From: Coemansia sp. RSA 922
Lineage: Eukaryota; Kickxellomycota; Kickxellomycetes; Kickxellales; Kickxellaceae
DNA: 38,271 nucleotides
Assembly: GCA_027577415.1 (NCBI GenBank)
Contig: JANBQS010000089.1
Coordinates: 1-38,271 of the forward strand
Direction of reading: 5' to 3'
Shown one piece after another: positions 29,995 to 37,327 of this stretch. Position 1 is the stretch's first letter. Each line of letters begins with the position of its first letter. The notes beneath the pieces were generated by a model. That model ran no database searches, was not told the DNA's origin, and worked only from the letters and a program-made list of their open reading frames with translations. A program made the position numbers and the translations under genes.

Positions 29995-30733
29995 GCTCTA
30001 TTGACTATTCTTGAACAATTACATACTTTTCCAATGTCAGATAGAGTAACGCCATTGTCGTCATTGCGAGAGATGGGAGACGCGGCAACCAATGCGCCAA
30101 TCAAAGCCCAGAGCAGCAGATTATATGTAGATTGAAGCAGCGTTTCAGATCGATTATCCTGGGCAAGGAGAGTAGGGGGCAGCTACGTATGCGCGCAGAC
30201 AAGCATGTGGCATGCATGCTTATCGATAGTCAAATTCCACCCCCCTCATGTCTTTTTATGTTTGTTTGGCGCGGTGGATAGCAAGCACGGGCAAACGTGC
30301 CTCGCTATCTCACATTGCATCGGCGGGCTTGCATAGCGACAGAATTCGGCACTTTTTTTGTAGAAAATGCGCATCCCCAAACTGCAGCGCGCAGCCACAA
30401 CTGCGCTTTATTTTTGAGCGCAGACACTACGTCCTAAATTGTCCTTGTTCTCGGTGTTCAGGGGGGAGTGTGTTCGCATCATATTCTTTCTTCTCTCGTA
30501 TCCCCAACGCCCAACCGTTTTGACATTCCATGCTCGCCGTCAAAGGCTAATACACCGCGCTTGACATCTGCCCTGGTCCAGGGGGGAGAGAGTTTGGGTG
30601 TGATACCCTTTGCTGCTGGCCTTTAAAAGCTGCTCCACGTCCCTCCAACACCGTTTTGGACGACGACGATTCTGCTGCTCATCCACCTATCTCGCCTACG
30701 ACCCCAAATCAGCTTCTTCTCGCCCTTCTTTAG
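29995..30733. promoter_or_regulatory. 739-bp promoter region of MATE 3 with AGGGG elements
   Basis: No gene is seen. AGGGG (STRE core) occurs on the plus strand at 30174-30178, 30460-30464 and 30580-30584, and on the minus strand at 30242-30246. The two right copies share CAGGGGGGAG. TTTAAAAG at 30622-30629 is a TATA-like element, followed by a CT-rich leader to the ATG at 30734. Confidence 0.5.
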
Positions 30734-32407
30734 ATGCCGCTCAAGTCAAGCACCGCTAGGCGCGTAGATTCCCAGGAAACCCTTCACAGTGACTCTGCCG
30801 TCGACTTTTGCAGCGAGCGCTCTTATACATTTGCTGGCTGCGATGCCGCGGCGCTTGCGCATGGAGCGCTAAGCAACGACGACGAGCTTCTCTGCCTCCA
30901 ACCATCGCTAAAGAAAAAGAAGCGGCCGTACCGCGAGGTGGCTCGCGAGGAGTTTGGCTGGCTGGCAGCGTCGTCGGTGCCGATTGTGGCGACATACTTT
31001 TTGCAATTCAGCCTGGGTTTTGCCAACTTTGTCGCCATCGGCAATCTGGGCGCCAAGGAGCTGGCAGCGACGTCACTGGCATACATGGTGTCGGGCGTAT
31101 TTGCCCTGGCGCCGGCGCTGGGGTTTGCGTCGGCCATGGACACGTTTTGCTCCAGCGCATACACGGCGTCGGCTGACAAGACGCTGGTAGGACTGCACTT
31201 CCAGCGCGGCGTAGTGGCTGTGGTTCTGCACCTGATCCCTGTCACCGTGGTGTTCCTCAACATGGAGTGGATGATGCTTATGATGCGCCAGGACCCTGAG
31301 ATTGCTGCCCTGTGCGGCCAGTACATGCGTGTGTTCTTGCCTGGCGTGCTGCCGTGGGCCCTGTACGAGTGCACCAAGCGATATCTACAGGCTCAGGGCA
31401 TCATGCGTGCCAGCACTATCGTCATCCTCATTGTCGCGCCCATCCACTGGCTCAACAGCTACCTCCTAATTCTATCGCCGCGCTTTGGCCTGGGCTACAT
31501 TGGCGCTCCGCTCAATCTCGTTATCACATTTTGGCTCATGTTCTTGGGCATCTGGGCCTACGCTATGACCTGCCGTGAGGCCCGTGCCACATGGGGCGGC
31601 TGGTCTTGGGAGTGCATTCGTGGCCTGGGCGCCTTCTACCGCCTGGGTGTTCCAGCTGTCATCACTACTTGTGGCGAATGGTGGGCCTACGAGAGTCTGT
31701 CACTTCTGGCGTCCTTTTTCGGTCCCTCGCAGCTGGCGGCTCAAGCGATCATCATCAATATCGTGTCGCTGTCGGGTCAGATTCCCAGCGCCATGGGCTT
31801 TACGTCGACTCCACGCATAGGCAACCTGCTGGGCGGTGGCCATGCTCGTCAGGCTCGCATCTCATCGCACGTCATCACAGTAATGACCATTTTCGTGGGC
31901 TGTCTCACCACCATATCCTTTGTCGTCTGGCGCCAGTGGTGGGGCAACATGTACAGCAACGACTCGGAGGTCGTTGACGTGGTAGTCGAGCTGATGCCTG
32001 TCGCGGGCATATTTTTGACGTGCAACGGACTCAACCAAGTGTTTGCCGCCATCTTGCGCGGTCTGGGCCGCCAAAAGCTAGGCGCGTACATTATCGTGCC
32101 TGCCTTCAACTTTATTGGCTTGCCGCTCAGCGTCTTTCTGGCATACGGCCCGCCACACATGCAAGTTACTGGCCTGTGGTGGGGCACTTGTGTCGGCACG
32201 GTTATCTCGGCTCTAGTGCAGATGTTTATCATCATTTATCGCACTGACTGGGACCATGAAGTTCAGCGCTGCTTGGACCGCCTAATTGCCAGCGGTCCTG
32301 CATCTGGCTGCAGCGTCATGCCGGTTTCCGCAGCACCGTCTTTAGTCTACAGCACAGATTCTGATCGCACACGAACAGTACCTGGCAATTACGGATCGTT
32401 AGCCTAA
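30734..32407 (+). CDS. MATE-family transporter 3
   Basis: The 557-residue protein has the same twelve-segment plan as its neighbours. Landmarks are SAMDTFCSSAYTASADKTLV, TKRYLQAQGIMRAS, TPRIGNLLGGGHARQAR, AAILRGLGRQ and a tail DHEVQRCLDRL. Its N terminus is longer than in the other copies (about 78 residues before the first membrane segment). It has no ETTPLL, but has DDELL at 49-53, a different acidic dileucine pattern. The C terminus has an extra serine- and threonine-rich tail of about 40 residues. It is the most divergent of the cluster in its termini and has its own promoter with STRE-like sites, so it may be regulated separately. It is intronless; the substrate is unknown. Confidence 0.91.
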   Translation: MPLKSSTARRVDSQETLHSDSAVDFCSERSYTFAGCDAAALAHGALSNDDELLCLQPSLKKKKRPYREVAREEFGWLAASSVPIVATYFLQFSLGFANFVAIGNLGAKELAATSLAYMVSGVFALAPALGFASAMDTFCSSAYTASADKTLVGLHFQRGVVAVVLHLIPVTVVFLNMEWMMLMMRQDPEIAALCGQYMRVFLPGVLPWALYECTKRYLQAQGIMRASTIVILIVAPIHWLNSYLLILSPRFGLGYIGAPLNLVITFWLMFLGIWAYAMTCREARATWGGWSWECIRGLGAFYRLGVPAVITTCGEWWAYESLSLLASFFGPSQLAAQAIIINIVSLSGQIPSAMGFTSTPRIGNLLGGGHARQARISSHVITVMTIFVGCLTTISFVVWRQWWGNMYSNDSEVVDVVVELMPVAGIFLTCNGLNQVFAAILRGLGRQKLGAYIIVPAFNFIGLPLSVFLAYGPPHMQVTGLWWGTCVGTVISALVQMFIIIYRTDWDHEVQRCLDRLIASGPASGCSVMPVSAAPSLVYSTDSDRTRTVPGNYGSLA

Positions 32408-32932
32408 ACACCTAGGAATTACCTTTATCGCATATAAATCTATTCTACTCTGTACTCATGCTGTATTATAGACTATTTGATCGGCACATGCAAATTCATG
32501 CCCCATTGCAACCGGGTCAAGTTGTAGCGGGTTATTTAAGGAGCAGTCACCTGACAAACTCCATGCTGGGTAATGCAATCATGCGGCTATGTGGGTCACA
32601 ATTCCAGGGCTGCGGCCCCTTCTCACGCCTAAAACGGGGCATATCAACTGGCACATCGCCGAGCTATTTGGGGTATGTGGCTGCGACAAACTTCAGCGCG
32701 AGGAGGATTGTCCGCTCTTCTTGAACAATCAGCTGAAAGCTGTCGTCAAAGCACTTGCATTTTACTGGCCGAGGCTGAGGAAAAAGAAAAAAAGGCTTTT
32801 CCAAAAGAAAAAATATTTAAGGAGGCGAAAAGAACTGGATTTCGGTCTTTCTTCTCTTGTTCATCTTTTTTTTTTTTAATATTATTGTTACTCCTTTTAA
32901 ACCGGCCCATCTGTATTCTATATTGGTTCATG
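32408..32932. promoter_or_regulatory. intergenic region and leader of MATE 4
   Basis: This 525-bp region has no separate gene. Its right half is open in frame with MATE 4 from an ATG at 32675, but the predicted peptide is low in complexity and lacks similarity to the other MATE proteins. A T-run (about 32867-32877) lies in the likely leader. The segment CATCTGTATTC just before the MATE 4 ATG resembles CATCTCTGTATTC before MATE 5. Confidence 0.45.
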
Positions 32933-34516
32933 ATGACTCGGCCCAGTCCATCGCCATCAGAGACCCTATCGCCGCTGGTGCATGGTGCGAGTGAAACGAC
33001 GCCGCTACTACCGGCTCCCGGCATAGCGGAGGCTGACGGCGTCTTTGCCTCCTCCGAATCAACTACCACGCTCTACAGCGAGTATATGGAACATGATTTG
33101 GTACCTACCAGCACAGTTGTCAAGCAGGAGACTGCGCTGTTGGTGCGCTCCAGCATTCCACTGGCACTCACATCGCTGCTGCAGTTCAGCTTCCACTTTG
33201 CAAACATCTTGTCTTTGGGTCACTTGGGCGCCAATGAACTGGCTGCCGCCGCCTTGGCCAACATGACGCTCTTTATGCTTGTCCACGCACCAGCAGTCGG
33301 GCTAGCCTCGGCTTTAGATACCTTTTGCGCGACCGCGTTCACAGCCTCGCCAGACAAAACATTGGTGGGCTTCCACTTACAGCGTGGGCTGATATCGGTA
33401 ACCGTCCACTTTTTCATGGTCTTGCCCGTCTTGTTGAATATCGAAACCATTCTGCTTGCGCTTAACCAGGACGCTGCTATCGCGCATCTCTGCAGCACAT
33501 TCGTACGCGCGCAACTTATCGGCTCACTGCCCTGGATGTACTTTGAGTGCATCAAGCGGTTCCTCCAGGCGCAGGGTCACATGAAGGCAAGCACTCAAGT
33601 ACTCATAGTAGTGCTGCCGATTCATCTGGCCAATACCTACTTGCTCGTGTGGTCGTCGACGATCGGTGTGGGCTTTCTGGGTGCTGCGTTTGCTAATGTT
33701 ATCACGTTCTGGATCATGCTCCTTGGCATCATCGTGTATTCATGGCGTAGCCAGGCAAGTCGTGCCTGGGGCGGCTGGACGAGACAGTCGCTGTTCGCCA
33801 TGCCGCAGTACTATCGCTTGGCTATTCCGTCGATGGTCATGGTGTGCTCGGACTGGGCTGCATGGGAGTTGATGGCTATCGCTGCTAGCTACCTGGGCAA
33901 TGTCACGTTGGCTGGCCAAAGCATTGTTATCAATACCTGCTCTCTGACATACCAAATACCCGGCGGTCTTAGTATTGCAGTTAGCAACCGTGTTGGAAAC
34001 TTGCTTGGCCAGAGCCGTGCACGTCGGGCGAACATTTCTGCCAACGCTGGTCTAGTGCTAGGCGGCCTCTCAGGTGCACTGAGCTCGGGGTTCTGCCTTA
34101 TTGTCTCTGCGTGGTGGGGCAAGTTGTACTCGAGCGATCCGGAGGTTATTGCGACGGTGGCGCTCATCATGCCCATCTGCGCACTATTCCAGCTGGCCGA
34201 CTCAATGAACGGCGTCAGTGGTGGAGTGCTTCGCAGCTTGGGGCGTCAAGCTGTGGGTGCCTGGATCAACTTCCCCTCTTACTATTTGATCGGGTTCCCG
34301 CTTGGCCTTTATTTGACCTATGGCCCACCGGGTACTGGTGTTGCTGGGCTTTGGATCGGCCTGTGCGTGGCGGTTGTGCTGACTGCCTTTGGTCAAACTG
34401 CCATCTGCCTAGCTGCCAATTATGCCCGTGAGGTCGACCGTTGTATGGCGCAAGTAAACAAGAGCCGGAACGTCGCGGCTGAAACTCCTGTCATTGTAGA
34501 GAGTGTAGAGAACTAA
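32933..34516 (+). CDS. MATE-family transporter 4
   Basis: The 527-residue protein is a near relative of MATE 5. It has about twelve membrane segments, SALDTFCATAFTASPDKTLV with D129, IKRFLQAQGHMKAS, SNRVGNLLGQSRARRAN and GGVLRSLGRQ. The start at 32933 (an ATG at 32930 overlaps it) is supported by MATE 5, which begins MTR in the same way and has a stop 15 nt upstream of its ATG. This start puts ETTPLL at residues 21-26, as in MATE 1, 2 and 5. The longer frame from 32675 would add 86 unconserved residues. The gene converges on the minus-strand membrane protein gene A over 269 bp; AATAAA at 34540-34545 is a likely polyadenylation signal and an A17 tract lies at about 34724. Confidence 0.91.
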   Translation: MTRPSPSPSETLSPLVHGASETTPLLPAPGIAEADGVFASSESTTTLYSEYMEHDLVPTSTVVKQETALLVRSSIPLALTSLLQFSFHFANILSLGHLGANELAAAALANMTLFMLVHAPAVGLASALDTFCATAFTASPDKTLVGFHLQRGLISVTVHFFMVLPVLLNIETILLALNQDAAIAHLCSTFVRAQLIGSLPWMYFECIKRFLQAQGHMKASTQVLIVVLPIHLANTYLLVWSSTIGVGFLGAAFANVITFWIMLLGIIVYSWRSQASRAWGGWTRQSLFAMPQYYRLAIPSMVMVCSDWAAWELMAIAASYLGNVTLAGQSIVINTCSLTYQIPGGLSIAVSNRVGNLLGQSRARRANISANAGLVLGGLSGALSSGFCLIVSAWWGKLYSSDPEVIATVALIMPICALFQLADSMNGVSGGVLRSLGRQAVGAWINFPSYYLIGFPLGLYLTYGPPGTGVAGLWIGLCVAVVLTAFGQTAICLAANYAREVDRCMAQVNKSRNVAAETPVIVESVEN

Positions 34517-34539
34517 TATAAATTTGTTATTGAGGCTTT

Positions 34540-34545
34540 AATAAA
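34540..34545 (+). terminator. polyadenylation signal AATAAA of MATE 4
   Basis: AATAAA lies 24 bp after the MATE 4 stop codon in a T-rich 3' region. Confidence 0.5.
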
Positions 34546-34785
34546 CTGATTTTTTTGGCTGTCATTACAAATAAAATTTTAAGCTGTGTGCTGATTTGAG
34601 CAGCAAGGAGTAGTTGAAGCATAACATTAAGCTTGACATGTACCAGCCTACCAATTGATGTATATTTATGCAATATTGTGTTTATTGACTTCATTGCCTG
34701 AGTAATGTAGCATGAGCCCTCGAAAAAAAAAAAAAAAAAGTTGAACTACTACTATTGCTCCAATATTTTCACTAAATTCACTCTC

Positions 34786-35502
34786 TCAAACCTTTCTCAC
34801 TAGTACCTTCTTGTGACCCTCGTGGATAATGTACGCACTCCATCCCAATGCATACATGATAGCAACATACAGACCGAGTGCCGATTCATAGGGTGCAAAC
34901 ATGTGAAGGAAAAACACCCCGGATATCGATACAAACACCGACAAGACGATGGTGGATGCACTAGCCAGCTTGACGTTGTCACACAAACAAATAACTACAT
35001 ACATAAAGGACATGATAAACATCTGCACTGCGCACTTGGCAACACTGGCAAAGCCGGGACTTGTGTCTGAGCCATATGCAAATAGTATCTGTGAGCAGAA
35101 AACGAACCATTCGCAAATATATCTCAATGCCTTGAGCCGCTTAGTAGCCGCCAGGATGGCTATTGTGGCGAATACCATGCCGTTTACAAGGATGAGGCCT
35201 ACTGTGCTGCTCAGGGCGTTAATAAGGTCCAGGCTCCGAGATATCGTCACTAGAAAAGGTAAAAGAAATAAATAGATACCAAACCACACAAAATACTGTA
35301 GGGTCAATACAAGTTGCAACGGTTTGGCTTGCTCGCTAGTGAACTCAGTGCCAAGACAGTGAAAAAAGCTAGACATCCCATTTGTGCAATTTGCATAAAG
35401 CTCGTCATCCTCAGCTGGGCTGTCTATAACTTGTAGCTTGACGTTAACGCCCTCTGCATTATAATCAATGACGCATGATCTAGGGTTCTGTAGAACTTCC
35501 AT
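34786..35502 (-). CDS. unrecognised six-segment membrane protein, paralogue A
   Basis: I do not recognise the family. The 238-residue protein has a soluble N terminus of about 65 residues and roughly six hydrophobic segments (about 68-87, 93-118, 126-144, 154-173, 182-202, 208-227). It ends in a basic tail HKKVLVRKV. It is clearly related to gene B next to it: SCVI near the start, CLGxxFT at 49-55, LRYICE at 126-131, SQxxFxxG at 137-144, PYxxxLGLYxAIxY at 204-217, and KKVLV at 231-235. No signal peptide or known transporter motif is visible. It stands tail to tail with MATE 4, and an upstream 27-bp block is shared with gene B. It could be a sensor, channel or partner of the transporters, but nothing in the sequence proves this. 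Confidence 0.8.
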   Translation of the reverse strand: MEVLQNPRSCVIDYNAEGVNVKLQVIDSPAEDDELYANCTNGMSSFFHCLGTEFTSEQAKPLQLVLTLQYFVWFGIYLFLLPFLVTISRSLDLINALSSTVGLILVNGMVFATIAILAATKRLKALRYICEWFVFCSQILFAYGSDTSPGFASVAKCAVQMFIMSFMYVVICLCDNVKLASASTIVLSVFVSISGVFFLHMFAPYESALGLYVAIMYALGWSAYIIHEGHKKVLVRKV

Positions 35503-35969
35503 ATTTTTCCTTTATTTATATCTAAAGTACGGCCTACACGAGATATTGGAAAACGCAAAAGACAATAAATTGTTCACAAGGAATTGAGGAGAAGAGCTGG
35601 TTTTCCTCGCCAAAAGAGGACTGACTGGGCTTTTGCGCTGATGCGGCCTCCTCCTCCCTCAACTGCTGCTCTTTGACCAGGGCGTGGGTGTGCAGTCTTC
35701 CACTTCAAAGGGTGAAAGAAAAAAGCCGCACTTGCACGCCTACAAAGCATGCCTTTGAGCAAGAAAGTGGGCTAAAAAGTGGAAGGAATGTACAAAAAAG
35801 AAAATGTGAGTTTGCCGTCATTTTGTGCAGAATTGAAGGTGCCATGTCGCCCACAGCCGCAGCTATACTTGCTGCAGAAGCGGTACTAGTAATTTTTTTA
35901 CACTCATAGAATATCGGTTAACATGTTTATTGATAATCAGGAAGAGTAGTGTTAAACTAGTGAAACGGG
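35503..35969. promoter_or_regulatory. intergenic region between the paralogous membrane protein genes A and B
   Basis: It contains the promoter of gene A (minus strand) and the 3' end of gene B. The block at 35741-35767 is conserved upstream of gene B. No separate gene is seen. Confidence 0.45.
35741..35767. repeat. upstream block shared by genes A and B (copy A)
   Basis: This 27-bp block (TACAAAGC..GCCTTTGAGCAAGA.AG) matches 37012-37038 at 24 of 27 positions. It lies 239 bp upstream of the gene A start codon, and weaker similarity (CAAAG..GTGAA.GAAA) continues to its left. It is either a conserved promoter element or part of the duplicated segment. Confidence 0.7.
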
Positions 35970-36794
35970 CTACTGGGAAGGCGTTGTGAAACGCCTAGTA
36001 ACTAGTACTTCTCTGTCTCTGGAATCCTTCACAAGAACTTTCTTGAACGAGAAGTGGATGAGGTACACCCACCATGCCGCAGAGTACACGATGGCCGCGT
36101 ACAATCCTAGCGTAGTCCTGTAAGGTACGAAAATGTTGATAATGAAAACTACACTCACCGACAAGATGGCAAAGACCGCCATGGCGTATACTCTTGTGAT
36201 TGGATAGCGTGATTGCAAAGAGACGAGTCCAAGCACAAGTGGCGCTAGGGCTACCACTGCACACCACCTGGTGCCTATGAACGCGCTCGTGGCTCTCGAT
36301 GCTCCAAAGTCAAAAAACACTTGTGAATATAAGACATACGACTCACATATTATCCTTAATGTGTCATACTGCTTCTTGACAACAAAAAAAATAATAATAA
36401 TGATGTTAAGACATGATGAAATTATCAGACCCGGCTTGCTGGTGAGAAAATCTCTGACAGGATTATTCCCTTTTTCACTATTACTCCCCTCACCAGTGTT
36501 ACTCCCCTCACCAGTGTTACTCCCTCCGAAAATATTATCCGCAAATATGAAGGCAAATACTATCATATTTATAAGATGCACAGCCGCCCGTGACAAGTAC
36601 GGTTCTCTCAAAACAAAATGAAGCTTTTGCACCTCTGCTTTCGTAAATCTGGCGCCCAAGCAATACATATAGCTAGCAATGCCATATTTGGTGCTCTCAT
36701 CGATATGAGCATTCTCTGACTCACTGTTGACAAGACGTAGATTGGTCTCATTGCTTTCGAAACTACGTTCAATGATGCAAGACGTCTGGTCCAT
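35970..36794 (-). CDS. unrecognised six-segment membrane protein, paralogue B
   Basis: This 274-residue paralogue of gene A has the same order of motifs: SCII (5-8), CLGARFT (45-51), LRIICE (146-151), SQVFFDFG (157-164), PYRTTLGLYAAIVY (224-237) and KKVLV (251-255). It differs by a hydrophilic insert at 90-110 in the loop after the first membrane segment, made of the repeated unit GSNTGE, and by a longer C-terminal tail (DSRDREVLVTRRFTTPSQ). About six membrane segments are visible. It is divergent from MATE 5 with 533 bp between start codons, so the two may share regulation. Function unknown. The N terminus is soluble and acidic with no signal peptide. Confidence 0.8.
   Translation of the reverse strand: MDQTSCIIERSFESNETNLRLVNSESENAHIDESTKYGIASYMYCLGARFTKAEVQKLHFVLREPYLSRAAVHLINMIVFAFIFADNIFGGSNTGEGSNTGEGSNSEKGNNPVRDFLTSKPGLIISSCLNIIIIIFFVVKKQYDTLRIICESYVLYSQVFFDFGASRATSAFIGTRWCAVVALAPLVLGLVSLQSRYPITRVYAMAVFAILSVSVVFIINIFVPYRTTLGLYAAIVYSAAWWVYLIHFSFKKVLVKDSRDREVLVTRRFTTPSQ
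36483..36518. repeat. in-frame 18-bp tandem repeat inside gene B
   Basis: ACTCCCCTCACCAGTGTT occurs twice without a gap (36483-36500 and 36501-36518), with a degenerate third copy to the right. Read on the minus strand it encodes the six-residue unit GSNTGE. Because it is a multiple of three, copy number can vary without breaking the frame. Confidence 0.85.
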
Positions 36795-37011
36795 TGTCGT
36801 GGCAATGCTATATGTTTAATAGACAAAATACAACCAAAGAATTGGAGGGTGCAAGGACAAAAAAATTGGCTAAAAACGTGAGGATGGGAAGAGAAGAAAG
36901 GGGTAGGCCAGCCCCGCTCTGCACTAACCAAGAACGCTGTCTCCTTTTCCATTGCCTGCAGTTTGCTTAAAGTCTTCCGTCAAAGGAAGTGAAGGAAAGA
37001 AAAAGGGACCT

Positions 37012-37038
37012 TACAAAGCTGGCCTTTGAGCAAGACAG
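37012..37038. repeat. upstream block shared by genes A and B (copy B)
   Basis: It matches 35741-35767 at 24 of 27 positions and lies 218 bp upstream of the gene B start codon, almost the same distance as for gene A. Confidence 0.7.
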
Positions 37039-37253
37039 CAATAAAAATTGCAGCTACAAATCGTGTGCCAATATCATCAGCAAGCACAGCTACGAAGGCT
37101 ACTCTCTCGCACGGCCACCCTGATCCAGATACGTCCAAGGATTGTCGTCGTGTACGCAGATCCGAAGGCAATCTCTATCCCTGATTGCTAGGGAAGGTCT
37201 GCTAACTGAAAGCAATGTCGATGTCGTCCCACCCGCCCTTGCATAGCATGGCC

Positions 37254-37277
37254 AAACTGAAGAGGGCTCTTCAGTTT
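37254..37277. repeat. 24-bp palindrome, 11-bp arms with 2-nt centre
   Basis: AAACTGAAGAG (37254-37264) and its exact reverse complement (37267-37277) flank GG. It ends 50 bp upstream of the MATE 5 ATG, so it is either an operator-like site near the transcription start or a leader hairpin. Confidence 0.8.
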
Positions 37278-37327
37278 TGCATCTCTGTATTCACTACAAC
37301 CCTATTTTTGTTTGACAAAATACTATA

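Larger units (their letters stand above)
36795..37327. promoter_or_regulatory. divergent promoter region of gene B and MATE 5
   Basis: These 533 bp lie between divergent start codons. They contain the 27-bp block shared with gene A (37012-37038) and a 24-bp palindrome (37254-37277) close to MATE 5. Frames in this region are short and without domains. Confidence 0.55.

Noticed and set aside
32675..32932. 86-residue N-terminal extension of MATE 4 from ATG 32675
   Set aside because: Low-complexity and unconserved; MATE 5 has an in-frame stop just upstream of the equivalent ATG, and the 32933 start aligns the dileucine motif at 21-26 across four copies.
34724..34740. A17 tract that might mark a retroposed gene end
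   Set aside because: No target-site duplication or second gene copy is visible; it lies between two convergent genes where A/T runs are common.
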